64,000 nt of DNA, from contig NC_065410.1 in assembly GCF_024362695.1 (NCBI RefSeq), positions 1,174,001 through 1,238,000 on the forward strand, read 5' to 3'. Positions 22,392-32,150 of the stretch are shown here, one piece after another. The DNA is from Pectinophora gossypiella (taxonomy: Eukaryota; Arthropoda; Insecta; Lepidoptera; Gelechiidae). The position numbers and the translations under genes were made by a program. The notes beneath the pieces are model-generated. The model was not told the origin of the DNA. It saw nothing but the letters and a program-made list of their open reading frames with translations, and did not search any database. Every line of letters begins with the position of its first letter. Positions within the stretch are counted from its first letter, which is position 1.

Positions 22392-22466
22392 GTAAATCGG
22401 AGCCGCTTGTCCGGCTAAGTAGTTAATGCCATCTGCGGCAAATCTATAATAAGTCACGTCAAAAAA
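22392..22466 (+). mobile_element. Jockey-like LINE 3' UTR remnant
   Basis: Only GGCTAAGTAGTTAATGCCAT to AGTCACGTCAAAAAA. Confidence 0.55.
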
Positions 22467-22469
22467 CAG

Positions 22470-23060
22470 CTATATTATTTTGTCATAGTTCCGTTGTAAC
22501 AAGGACAAAACACTGCATGAAGAGTTTCCCGTGCTACGCAAAGTACCGACAGAGCTTCAAATAGATTTCCTGACGTTTCGTTTTGTTCATTGTTGTTCTT
22601 TTCCGTTTCCCATATCTCGTTTAGAACACGATAAAGGTTTCGAAAATAGTAAAAGAGAGTCTTTGCATGAGTTTCAATACGAAGAGATCGATTGTATCCC
22701 AGTATTTTCAGTTTTGCTTCAGCCCTGCACCTATGAACTTTTCAATTTCCAACAATGTTTTTCAAATTTTTGCTCGAATCTCTAACAAAAATTTACTGTT
22801 CGTAGCTGTGATACAAAGGGAATAGATAGTGTTAGTTTGCTTTTGCTTTTCAAAAGTATGTGACACACTGTTTCAGCGTTTGTGCAGAATACGGCCAGCT
22901 ACTTATCATCACGGAAATCTTATACTTAAAAGGATTATTATTGTGTTGTCTTCAAAAAGATAGGTGGTCATAAATAATGCTTTTTATTATATCTTCGAAC
23001 TTAGATTGCCTAGACTACCTGTTGTCTATGTTTGTATACTTGCATACGCGCCAGTTTTTT
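22470..23060. other. No supported gene
   Basis: An 84-codon frame at 22531-22785 has no recognised domain and is flanked by repeats. Confidence 0.35.
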
Positions 23061-23065
23061 TTTTT

Positions 23066-23165
23066 ACATGTCCTATTGTAGATTTAGACAAATAGGGAGC
23101 GCTGAGGGATATCACCGGGTACAAAATTTAAGACAACAGGCCTGAGGGTGCCCAGTTGGGCCACA
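23066..23165 (-). mobile_element. Jockey-like LINE 3' UTR remnant
   Basis: Minus-oriented part of the 3' UTR (GGGCACCCTCAGGCCTG; GTTGTCTTAAATTTTGTACC). Confidence 0.5.
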
Positions 23166-23351
23166 CGCCAGTCAATGTGTGCGTGGGCTACTACCCTGCA
23201 CTTCGTACTTTATATGAAAGAAAGCAGCAGTGTGAATCTAACTCTCGGTCGTATTGCTTGTTCCCTTTTTTTTTTGTTACGAAGGGGAAATCCTCATGGA
23301 TACCTCGCCACCCGGGGGAGCGACGAGGTTATGTCGGACTCTTACCGACTT

Positions 23352-23416
23352 TTTTTTACCGGTTGATTGAGGGGAGGCCTGTGCCCAGCAGTGGGACGTA
23401 TATAGGCAGTTTATGT
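23352..23416 (+). mobile_element. 65-bp tail-only SINE-B/LINE insertion with 10-bp target duplication
   Basis: Only CCGGTTGATTGAGGGGAGG through TATAGGCAGTTTATG, flanked by TTACCGACTT at 23342-23351 and 23417-23426. An extreme 5' truncation. Confidence 0.8.
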
Positions 23417-23429
23417 TTACCGACTTAAA

Positions 23430-23750
23430 CCCCTCCGATGGCCCTCTGCTGCGCATGTCGGGAAGCTCCGGGATCTCTAACGAACGCACCGGTGCTTCCC
23501 TCGCGCCTGCTATAAAAAGCGCGTCCCGGGGTAGGTCCCCACTCCTACGCAATCCCAGTTTTACGGCAACGCGAGGCCATGTCACATTGCCGTCCCTCCC
23601 GGAGACCGTATGAAGAGCGGCTCGGGCCCCCGCCCTTACCACTCACGGTCTCCAGTGTCCCCTTTCAGTCGCCTTTTACGACAGGCAGGGGGTACCGTAG
23701 CCCTATTCTTGCGCCCGGAACTACAGGGCGGAACCTAACCTAACCCAACC
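23430..23750 (-). repeat. GC-rich dispersed repeat, probably a LINE end
   Basis: A compact GC-rich block containing CTTTTACGACAGGCAGGGGG and GGAACTACAGGGCGGAACC, different in base composition from its surroundings. I cannot assign a family from the sequence alone. Confidence 0.45.
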
Positions 23751-23992
23751 AGATAACCCCAGTTCGATTCCTGCTCGGGTCAAACTAAAAATTTCTCTAA
23801 TTTGACTTGGTTCTGCTCTAGGAGCGTTACAGCGGCATCATGGACTCTTCTCCAAATAGTTCTTACCGTATAAGTGTGAGCGAGATAAACTATCTACGCT
23901 CGCTCCCTCACTCCTTAACGACTTACGGCCACTTAGACTAAAGATCTAAAGAAAATGAGGTTCGGGTAGCTCGTCGCCCTGTACGAATGAAG

Positions 23993-24147
23993 GAATTTTC
24001 AATCGCAAAAGTAAAGAATTGAAGATAATTAAAAAAAAACTAATAAAAATCATGAATTTTGCGACGGAAAATTCCACTTGATATTAACTCAGAATCATGG
24101 TCTGAATCATCCCCCTCAGTATTCGTTACGATGTCACTACCACCCTG
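23993..24147 (-). mobile_element. Partial unit of the CAGGGTG-type MITE
   Basis: Mainly one arm, ending CACTACCACCCTG before TATA. Confidence 0.6.
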
Positions 24148-24943
24148 TATAATTATATTAAGCTAAAGACATACATAATATAAAGATATAGTCGTAAACC
24201 GAATGTCCTTTTAAAATCCAAACTCCATTGTGTAACTATTGTGTCTGGAAATCTCGGCCGCAAGAGGTTAAAATGATAAATACATAATTATATAGAGAAT
24301 AAGGTAAAAATAAAAAACTTCCCAAGTTAAGCATCAATGAAAAATGCCCTCACACTACTCCTGAAGGACTAACAAACACAGTCACAGATAAGTATAATTT
24401 TATTAACGTGTAACAGTTTAATATCTGTTACCAGTTACTTAACTAGTTGCAAACATTGTTACTATCACTGAATAACACATTCACTATTCTATCCGGCTGA
24501 ATACGTGTACTCGCAAATTGGATTTCAGTTCAGTATAATTTTAGCTTCTAAAGTGTATATGTGTAAGTGTGTGTGTGTGTGCCTTTAATAATAATTCTAA
24601 AATGTATTTGACTACTTACTAAGTTACGTAACCTACACTATTTTAGTTTGAACTTTGGCAGAAATAGCATTTGATTTTGTTCAGGTAGATATAATTTTAG
24701 TTTGATTACGTCGTATAGGTAATAATAAATTGTAGGTAGGAATCGCTTTAAGGTATAAGTCTTATAAAGATCTTAAACGCTAAGAGCGATCTCTTTCATA
24801 CAACCATAGGCAGACGATATAGTCTTGAACAACTGCAGTGTAGCGCGCTAAAAAAATATACTAAAAAAATTGTCAAACTTTACACAGATATTTATACTAT
24901 AATACTATATATAGTGGTGGTACTATATATGTGGTGTTGGAGG

Positions 24944-25276
24944 AAGATGGAAAGAATAAGTTAGACTGAAAGAGTTACTAATGAGGAAGTGCTAATAAGA
25001 TTACTCTTATCCCTTACGGGAAAAGAGGCAAATATTGAGAGTTATTGAGGACAGAAGAGGCAAGATGATTGGACACTTGACAAGACATGACGAATTTATT
25101 GAAAACATCATAGCAGGGAAGCTACAAGGAAAGAGAGGAAGGGGAAGACCAAAAAGAGCTTACATGGAACAGATTAAAGAGAAGGCGAACGTCGTGTCTT
25201 AAAAGGAGGTGAAGGAATTGGTCTTTGATAGACAAGAAAGGAGAATGTTACACCGACAAGAGCGTGGCTCTTAAAT
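24944..25276 (+). mobile_element. LINE 3' fragment (RT C-terminus, with stops)
   Basis: Encodes GHLTRHDEFIENIIAGKLQG, GRGRPKRAYMEQIKEKANVV, a stop, then FDRQERRMLHRQERGS and the final stop. This is the C-terminal tail of a LINE ORF2; the 5' part is missing. Two further copies lie at 58443-58660 and 59691-59941. Confidence 0.7.
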
Positions 25277-25471
25277 ATTTATATTTGTAAAAATAATTCT
25301 ATGTGGAAATAAGTACAGTTACTAAACCACTTTCCGAACCACAAAGGGAAAAACGGAACGCTTATAGAATCATTTTGTTCTCCGTCCGTCTTTCCGTCAA
25401 GACCTTTTTTTCGGGAACACATGTGAGTATCAAGTTGAAATTAATATAAATATAATACTTTTGTATGCTCG

Positions 25472-25737
25472 GAGCTCGGTGGCGCAGCGGTTAACGCGCT
25501 CGGTCTGCGATTGTTGAAGTAAAGCAACTTTCGCAGAGGCCGGTTATAGGATGGGTGACCACAAAAAAAAAAGTTTTCATCTCGAGCTCCTCCGTGCTTC
25601 GGAAGGCATTAGCAGTCGTTAATAACCATCAATCCGCATTGGGCCCGCGTGATGGTTTAAGGCCCGATCTCCGTATCCATCCATAGGGAAGGCCCGTGCC
25701 CCAGCAGTGGGGACGTTAATGGGCTGATGATGATGAC
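25472..25737 (+). repeat. SINE-C with deleted core, inserted in another repeat
   Basis: GAGCTCGGTGGCGCAGCGG to GGGCTGATGATGATGA. The AAGCCGTTGGTCCCGGCT part of the core is missing. Flanks share TGTATGC, a probable target duplication. Confidence 0.75.
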
Positions 25738-26355
25738 TTATGTATGCGATCCCTTGACTCTGTATAAAAGTCAAGTCGGACTCACACTTGACCGGCTTCT
25801 TTTTTTATAGGTTAAAACAGTGCCCTCTGTGTAAATTGTAGGAAAGCGCGAGCCGACGTTTAAAGCCCTAACTGTAGATGGTTTAAATTCGCTTCATTCG
25901 TAGTTTCATAAGAAACTGATAGATGGCAGTAAACACAAATAATACCTTAAGGTGCATAAATAAATGCCAACGAAATAAGTTTCAATGTAAAATTAAGTGG
26001 CGTGTGTTTATATTTGAGTAAATAAACTAGTATGGAAATCAAACCACAATACAATACAATACTCAAATACACTTTATTACAAAAAAGACTCTTAACTAAG
26101 TACATGGCTAATGTCGGCCTTATCGCTTAAAGCGATTTCTTCCAGCTATAAGGTGAGGAAAATGTAAAAATAAAATGTGAACTAAGTACCTTAAAATTAA
26201 TTTATCTTACGTGCAATTTTCACTCAAATAGTATGTTCAACTCTATTATAGACGGCGATATGGTCAAATCACTATGGTCCTCCACAGTTAGCTCATACAC
26301 AGCTCACCACCTATCACGTTGGTCTAACAGACAAGAAGCTAAATTGTGTCGACCA

Positions 26356-26582
26356 TTGTAGGCATACACCAGGGACTGTAACCTGAAACCTGATAGTACT
26401 ATTCAGAGGCGGAGGACAGTCCTACTACTACTTTGAAATAGACTGCTCTGGGCGCCATGTCATCGTCACACTCGCGTCAGACATATTATTACTGCGGGAA
26501 GGCAAAAGGGAAACCACTACCCAATTTTCTCTAAACTAAAGCATGGAGAATGCTACACAGACAATAACTTGGCTCTTAAAAT
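26356..26582 (+). repeat. SINE-E
   Basis: Copy with ACTATTCAGAGGCGGAGGAC and an altered 3' end (TTGGCTCTTAAAATT). Confidence 0.55.
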
Positions 26583-26816
26583 TACTGATGATTGTAGGCA
26601 TAAAACTGGAAACCTCGATGAAGTGCGGATACTTAGTTCATCTAGCAATTAGGGTGCCTCTTTCTGACTATCCCAATGATGGAGTTTCCAGGCTGTGTTC
26701 CCCAAAAACTATATAGATGGCGCTGTTCAGACTTAGCGTGATAAGTATCTATTTTCTCATTGCTCGGGTACATAATTATTCAACATTCAAAAAAATAAGC
26801 TAATGGCAAAAGCTTA

Positions 26817-27494
26817 GGTGAGACCCCCCACACTAGCGTCTTTCGAGCGTCGTCGTCGTGCCAGCGTCCGCGGAACGTCCACGCGACGTCGACGCCGCGG
26901 CGACGCGACGCCAGCGCTGGCCGGCGGCCGAACGCCCAGCGTGCGCTGCGCTAGCGTCGCGTAACCGCGGCTCCTGTCGCGTACAATCAGTGTGAAAATG
27001 GATTCCGACGAAGAAACACTGCTGTTGATATTACTGATCCAAAAATTACGCAAACGAAAAAGGAAACATCGTCGTCAACATTGGGAATATCCTCTGTGTA
27101 GTGCTAGAGTTCAGGAAAGCGATTATTTCGTATTGTATTGTCAACATATAAAAAATAATAAAAAACACTTCTATGATTATTTACGGATGCCAAAACGAAT
27201 ATTTGACGAACTATTACAATTGATACAGAACGATATAAAATAAAATAAAATAAAGTAAAAAAATAAAAAATAAAGATAAAATAATAAATAAAGATTGCGT
27301 TGTGCATTGTACTTGTTCGCAAAAAACGTTGAACTGACGCCGCGGCTACGCGACGCCAGCGCCGCGCACGCTCGGCGTTCGGCAGTCGGCCAGCGCTGGC
27401 GTCGCGTCGCCGCGGCGTCGAAGTCGCGTGGACGTTCCGCGGACGCTGGCACGACGACGACGCTCGAAAGACGCTAGTGTGGGGGGTCTCGTAC
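26817..27494 (+). mobile_element. PIF/Harbinger-like element, truncated
   Basis: GC-rich inverted ends of about 70-80 bp (GAGACCCCCCACACTAGCG and its inverse) are flanked by TTA at 26814-26816 and 27495-27497. Comparison with other copies of the host element supports TTA as the duplicated site. It encloses a short transposase-like N-terminus and a low-complexity TAAAA stretch. Confidence 0.8.
26998..27243 (+). pseudogene. N-terminal fragment of a PIF/Harbinger (ALP1/HARBI1-type) transposase
   Basis: About 81 codons beginning MDSDEETLLLILLIQKLRKR and ending in a stop inside TAAAATAAAATAAAG. The part HFYDYLRMPKRIFDELLQLI matches the conserved region just before the catalytic domain of Harbinger nucleases. 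The DDE domain is absent, so it cannot be a working transposase. It might still act as a DNA-binding fragment. A start six bases upstream (MKMDSD) is also possible. Confidence 0.75.
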
Positions 27495-27670
27495 TTATAT
27501 AGAAATATATTTTGCCTGATATTTGGATCAGATACGTATAGAATTATGTTGCTACCTAGAGGTATATTGCTTCCCTTTACTTTGAATAATAATGGGTGGA
27601 AGATGTGTTGTGCCAGGGTGTAATAACAAAGGTCATCATTTAACCCAAAAACAAAAATAAAAGATTCACA

Positions 27671-28091
27671 CAGGGTGTTAGTGACATCGTAACAAATACT
27701 GAGGGGGATGATTCAGACCATGATTCGGAGTTAATATCAATTGGAATTTTCCGTCGCAAAAACGATATTTTTTTAATTATAGAATTGAACTGTGCTTGAT
27801 ATTAACTCAGTATAATCAGGTGGATCACCCCTCTCAGTATTTGTTTACGATGCCACTTACACCCCGTACAAGTACGTACAGTAGCCATACAAGTGCGTAT
27901 GGTTGTTAGTGACACTGTAACAAATACTGAGGGGGTGGCTCAGCATATTATTCTGAGTTAGAATCAAGTGGAATTTCCTGTCGGAAAAGTCATGAAAATT
28001 TTCAGTTCTATGCTTTTGCGACGGAATATTCCACTTGATATCAACTCTGAATCATCCCTTAAAGTTTTCGTTACGATGTCCCTAATACCTG
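27671..28091 (+). mobile_element. Dimeric Tc1/mariner-like MITE inside the P/THAP-like element
   Basis: Two hairpin units (27671-27872 and about 27903-28091) joined by the standard linker GTACAAGTACGTACAGTAGC. Outer ends CAGGGTGTTAGTGACAT/inverse adjoin TA. Confidence 0.75.
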
Positions 28092-28624
28092 TATATCTGT
28101 TATCCATGAAATTGGAAGGTTAAACGAAGACCAGTGTATAGAGCGCTATCTATATTTTTTTTTAGAAAACTTACCCTGGAAAGTGCCTCATTGGGAATAA
28201 ATTGTTAGCTTATGATTATCTTTTTATAGACATTTTAGGTAAATATTCAAATCAAACACAAAATATTATAAAAATCACAGTCGTTTATTATTTATTAAAT
28301 ACTGGTAATTAGGATAGACATAGAGATTTACCGAATATCTTTAGCGTAATGAAGGGTTTTAAGAGTCTAGTAAAATCTAGAATTTTTAATGTAAAATTGA
28401 GTACAGTAACCGGTAGAGTTCTACGTCGTGAGTTTAAATATAAATTTAACTAATTAATAATTAAGAATAAGTAATAATAATATCATTAAGTAAAGCGGGA
28501 TATACATTGGGATTAAAGTTGCATAAGATGGAAAGTGTGGTGGAGTCCTATCAAAACGGCAGTTATTAGGGCCGAAACTATGAAACCTAAAATGAGTAAT
28601 AACTATTTATAACTTATGCACCCC

Positions 28625-28982
28625 GGACACTCCATAAAAAAAAAATCAGCTCTGTAAGTGTAAGCCGCGAGTGCGGGGTATAACGTGGAATCCTTGCCCA
28701 CGGATACAGGTGAAGTCCTCAATGGCAATCCAGGACGGAAGGGGCGCGTCACAGGGACTGTAACCTAGAACCTAACAGAGGGCAGCGGTAACTGCCAATA
28801 CTATTCAGAGACGAAGGACAGGAGTCCTAATACGGCTATGAAATAGACTACTCTGGGCGCCATCACACTCGCGTCAGACAGAGTGCTACGGGACGGAAGG
28901 CAAGAAGGAAACCACTGCCCTATTTTGCCATAGAAAACAGCGTGGAGAATGCTACACTGACAAGAGCGTGGCTCTTAAATTA
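28625..28982 (+). repeat. SINE-E sharing its 3' end with a LINE
   Basis: Body with ACTATTCAGAGACGAAGGAC and CACTCGCGTCAGACAGAG. Its last ~40 bp (GAGAATGCTACACTGACAAG, GCGTGGCTCTTAAATT) equal the 3' end of the LINE at 24944-25276. Confidence 0.65.
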
Positions 28983-29379
28983 CAAGAAGCATTCCCCGTT
29001 ACTGCCCCATTTAGTATTCTATATTCTATGACTTAAGAGTCTGTTTCACGTTTGCCAACTATTGCACGATCCAATCTGTCTGACAGATAAATAATATGTC
29101 AGATAGCCGAACTGCTATCTACTAGATAATTTATGGATATACTGCAGACAGAATCACCATGTAATATAGGGGGACGAGCCTATTGCCATTAAAGAGACAC
29201 AAAACCTGGAAACCACGTGATATTAATTTATTTAGAATACTTAGTTTAATTATTATTGTTTTTATGATTTTGGTTTGTTTTTCTTTTGGATTTTTTTTGT
29301 CTGTGTACTTATTGATTTCCGTGTGGTTTCTGTCCTGTGTTAAATGTAATGTACCTGTGTCTGTGGTGTCCGGTAGTAA

Positions 29380-29407
29380 TAAATGTTTCTTTCTTTCTTT
29401 CTTTCTA
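29380..29407. repeat. (TTTC)n microsatellite
   Basis: Six to seven TTTC units. Confidence 0.8.
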
Positions 29408-29683
29408 TCAGTTATCTATGAGCCAAACATGAATTCAAACTCCTATAGTCTAATTCAGTGATTTAAAGCCCGAGCTGGGATTCAAACACACACTACGATG
29501 TAAGTCACGCGATTTCCGAACAGGGCTATTACGGATTTACATAGCATAGCTGGCGGGTAGTGGGTGTGTATACTATACATACATCTGCCTACCCCGATAC
29601 AGGCGTAATGCTATGTATACCTACATCAGCAAGTGCTGCTGCAGACCGGGCCGGGCGCGAGGTTTTGTATCAATGCCAACAAA

Positions 29684-29759
29684 TGATCCACCTTGAGCGA
29701 AATACTAGACTTGAGCGAAATATTAGACTCAAGTCTAGTACTTCGCTCAAGGTGGATCA
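29684..29759. repeat. Near-perfect 32-bp-arm hairpin
   Basis: TGATCCACCTTGAGCGAA begins the left arm (29684-29715). The inverted right arm is at 29728-29759 with one mismatch around a 12-bp loop. No matching copy was noticed elsewhere in the window. Confidence 0.85.
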
Positions 29760-30552
29760 CTTGTGGCTTCACGTGTTATGACTGCCGTTATGACTGGAAA
29801 CCACCACAAAACGTCCAATATCGCATAAGTAATTTAAAGAAGTTAGGGTTTTGTTTTGTATTTTGTTTTTCCTGTTTGTGCAATAAAGTATTTCTTATGT
29901 TATGTTAGTGTAAACTCGTTACACCGTCGACAGGGGCAGATTCATGTCAAAAAAGTTGACAAAGTTAAAACCTTTAGTTTGCCTCTTCCCTACGTAGTAG
30001 TCAAGAAAGCAGAAGCAAAAGTAAAAGGCTCTTAAGTCTATCTTATAAAGCCATGAAAGACAAGACATTGGTTCATGATAATTCCACAATTTTTTTTTAA
30101 GTATTTAATTCTTGTATTTGCAATGTGTTGAGATAATTTGTCCAAAATTACATAGGTATTCGACAGTAATCAACATTAAATATTAAACTTGTTAGATAAG
30201 CAAATTCTGTTATAAAAAGACTATGACGCAAAATAAATGAAATAAGTATAACTATGATTCACAGCATTATATACCGGATTTTTTTATTTTACATTTTTAT
30301 TTAAAAACATCAAATAACCAGTAACTCCTAATAATCGATTGGACATACCTAAAAGTGAGCAAAATTTTACAACTTGCTAAATCTACAGTTGCTGCCAATC
30401 GATTCGGGAGTTGTTGGAATATAAACTGTAAGAAAACTGAGGGCCTAGCCAAATGGCAAATGTTCCTGTTTCTAAACTCGCTAAAATACAAATAGCCCAT
30501 TTGAATCGAGACGGACGGACGCCAAAATGTTTATTAAATCCGTACGGGTTAT

Positions 30553-30752
30553 ATGAACCGTGGCAGCCCAGTTAGAAGAACGCTTCACTCCGAAACCAGA
30601 AAACCTACAAACCCCAGAATGGTGTTTTCGTAGGAATGTGATCTAGAGATTTTCCCTTCGGGTTGAAAGGTCCGACAGGCAGCGGCTTCTGTAAAATACC
30701 GGACCTATTAAATCTTCAGGTTAACGCTAAGAAAATGATGGGGTAAACGTTA
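30553..30752 (+). repeat. SINE-D, degenerate
   Basis: Recognisable by CCCAGTTAGAAGAACGCTT and the distal GACAGGCAGCGGCTTCTGTA; the middle is lost. Confidence 0.55.
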
Positions 30753-30759
30753 ACGACTA

Positions 30760-31640
30760 TAGAAATAGGAACATTTGCATCTTGGATAGGCACTCTGGAA
30801 TGTTACCCTAGCGATTCGTTCAAATATTATCAAATATTAGGCGTAATTATTATACAAAGTATGGCGTAAAGCAATATTGCACATGCAACAACTTCAACCC
30901 TAATGCATATTCAGCAATTATAAGGAACTTAACATTAAGTCATGGGCCCGATCTCCTATAAAACCTTAACATCTACCCCTATAAGTACGTATAAACAACT
31001 ATTTCAAGGTCTGCCCCCTATAAAGCTAAATATTTCGAAAACTATCAGTAAACCTACAACTCAGGGCGTTGGTGAGAAGAATGTTTTAATCATGAGGTGA
31101 CTGTGACTCACATTATACATATCGCTCATTCCATTAACTATTTCAGGTACAAGAGCAAACACTCCGCAGAGTTTATTTTTGCTTAAATTTAGGGAACCGA
31201 TGTATTAAGTAGCTAGCTTTCTAACAAATTATTACATGTAAAGTACAGGCCCTACCGCCATCGAAACACCAAAACCAGATTCCTATTAATATGAACACAG
31301 CGTCGCGAACATGAACGTACAGGGCTTGAAGTAGAGTAACATTATATAATATCTATAAAGGATCCAAATATTACTGAAAACCTATAAATCATTACCGTTA
31401 TTATAAGGGTCAATATCATACGTCTATGAGATGAAGCAACTTTTACGATATGGTGCTGTGACCGTCTTAAAATGAAAATTTTATACGAAAACTATCTAAT
31501 TTTAAACCTATTCGTTCCTAGTATCTATAGCTACTATAAAACACTTATATTTAATTTGATCATTTTCAAGCCCCGTTTAATCCTATCAGAACATTTTTCA
31601 GACCAACGCCTTGGCCGGCCGCAACTGGAATCAAAGCCTT
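30760..31640. other. Probable 3' UTR and downstream flank of the ABCG gene
   Basis: AT-rich, few recognised repeats, holding the candidate poly(A) signals. The relative lack of repeats next to the stop codon is compatible with a retained 3' UTR. Confidence 0.4.
31550..31581 (-). terminator. Candidate poly(A) signals ATTAAA just after the ABCG stop
   Basis: On the minus strand ATTAAA occurs at 31581-31576 and 31555-31550, about 70-100 nt after the stop codon. The nearest canonical AATAAA is at 31177-31172, which would give a 3' UTR near 480 nt. No transcript evidence distinguishes them. Confidence 0.35.
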
Positions 31641-31649
31641 TGTGCTACA

Positions 31650-32150
31650 CTACTGCATCATCTTCAACTTGAACCTCAGCACTAGGTACGAGATTATTCT
31701 AATAAATACGAAGAACCCGCACAGGGCTCCAACATCGATCCAAAAATTCGCGTGTTCCATTGACATTTCTGACAAGAACTTCGACGGTACACGGAAATGG
31801 CAGTATGCTTCTGAGCAATGTAGTTTTTCCCTGCCGTACCCATAGACGGACAGCATGGCTCCTTCGAAGCCGTATCTAACATAACTCAAGTACGTGAGCC
31901 ATTGTAAGTAACTGGGAATTGCATTGAAGTTGACGAAGAATCCAGAGAATAACACTACTGGTATTGTGGTGACCGGGCCAAGGTAGACGCCTGTTTCTAT
32001 CTTCATGGCAGCACCGATGAGAAGACCTAGCGACTGAGCGACGAGTGCTGTTAGTATGTTTATTGTAGTGAACATAAGCACTCGATCTGTCTGCATCGGT
32101 TGGCCTGTCATGAAGTAAACTATTATCACGTAGACTCCGCTGAAGACGAT
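31650..32150 (-). CDS. ABCG1/4-like: ABCG exon 7 (last four helices and stop)
   Basis: Encodes helices 3-6, including IVFSGVYVIIVYFMTGQPMQ, LVAQSLGLLIGAA, VTTIPVVLFSGFFVNF, the re-entrant loop SYVRYGFEGAML and a last helix ending VLRFKLKMMQ before TAG at 31650-31652. Two cysteines in the extracellular loop (KLHCSEAYCHF) match the pattern of ABCG1-type loops. The C-terminus is full length for the family. Confidence 0.97.
   Translation of the reverse strand: MVFSGVYVIIVYFMTGQPMQTDRVLMFTTINILTALVAQSLGLLIGAAMKIETGVYLGPVTTIPVVLFSGFFVNFNAIPSYLQWLTYLSYVRYGFEGAMLSVYGYGREKLHCSEAYCHFRVPSKFLSEMSMEHANFWIDVGALCGFFVFIRIISYLVLRFKLKMMQ

Larger units (their letters stand above)
26677..28190 (+). mobile_element. 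P/THAP-like non-autonomous element, host of two nested insertions
   Basis: The ends resemble TGAGGGACTTTCCAGG in inverted orientation, with ATATAGATGGCGC just inside. Removing the Harbinger element (26817-27494) and the dimeric MITE (27671-28091) leaves about 410 bp. It includes an ATG at 27594 followed by GGRCVVPGCNNKG, the start of a THAP zinc-binding domain, stopped after 22 codons. Related copies lie near 2196-2420, 39545-40240 and 45853-46090. Confidence 0.7.

Noticed and set aside
26992..27243. Host HARBI1-like gene
   Set aside because: It lies between Harbinger-type inverted ends with a TTA duplication and lacks the catalytic domain, so it belongs to a transposon remnant.
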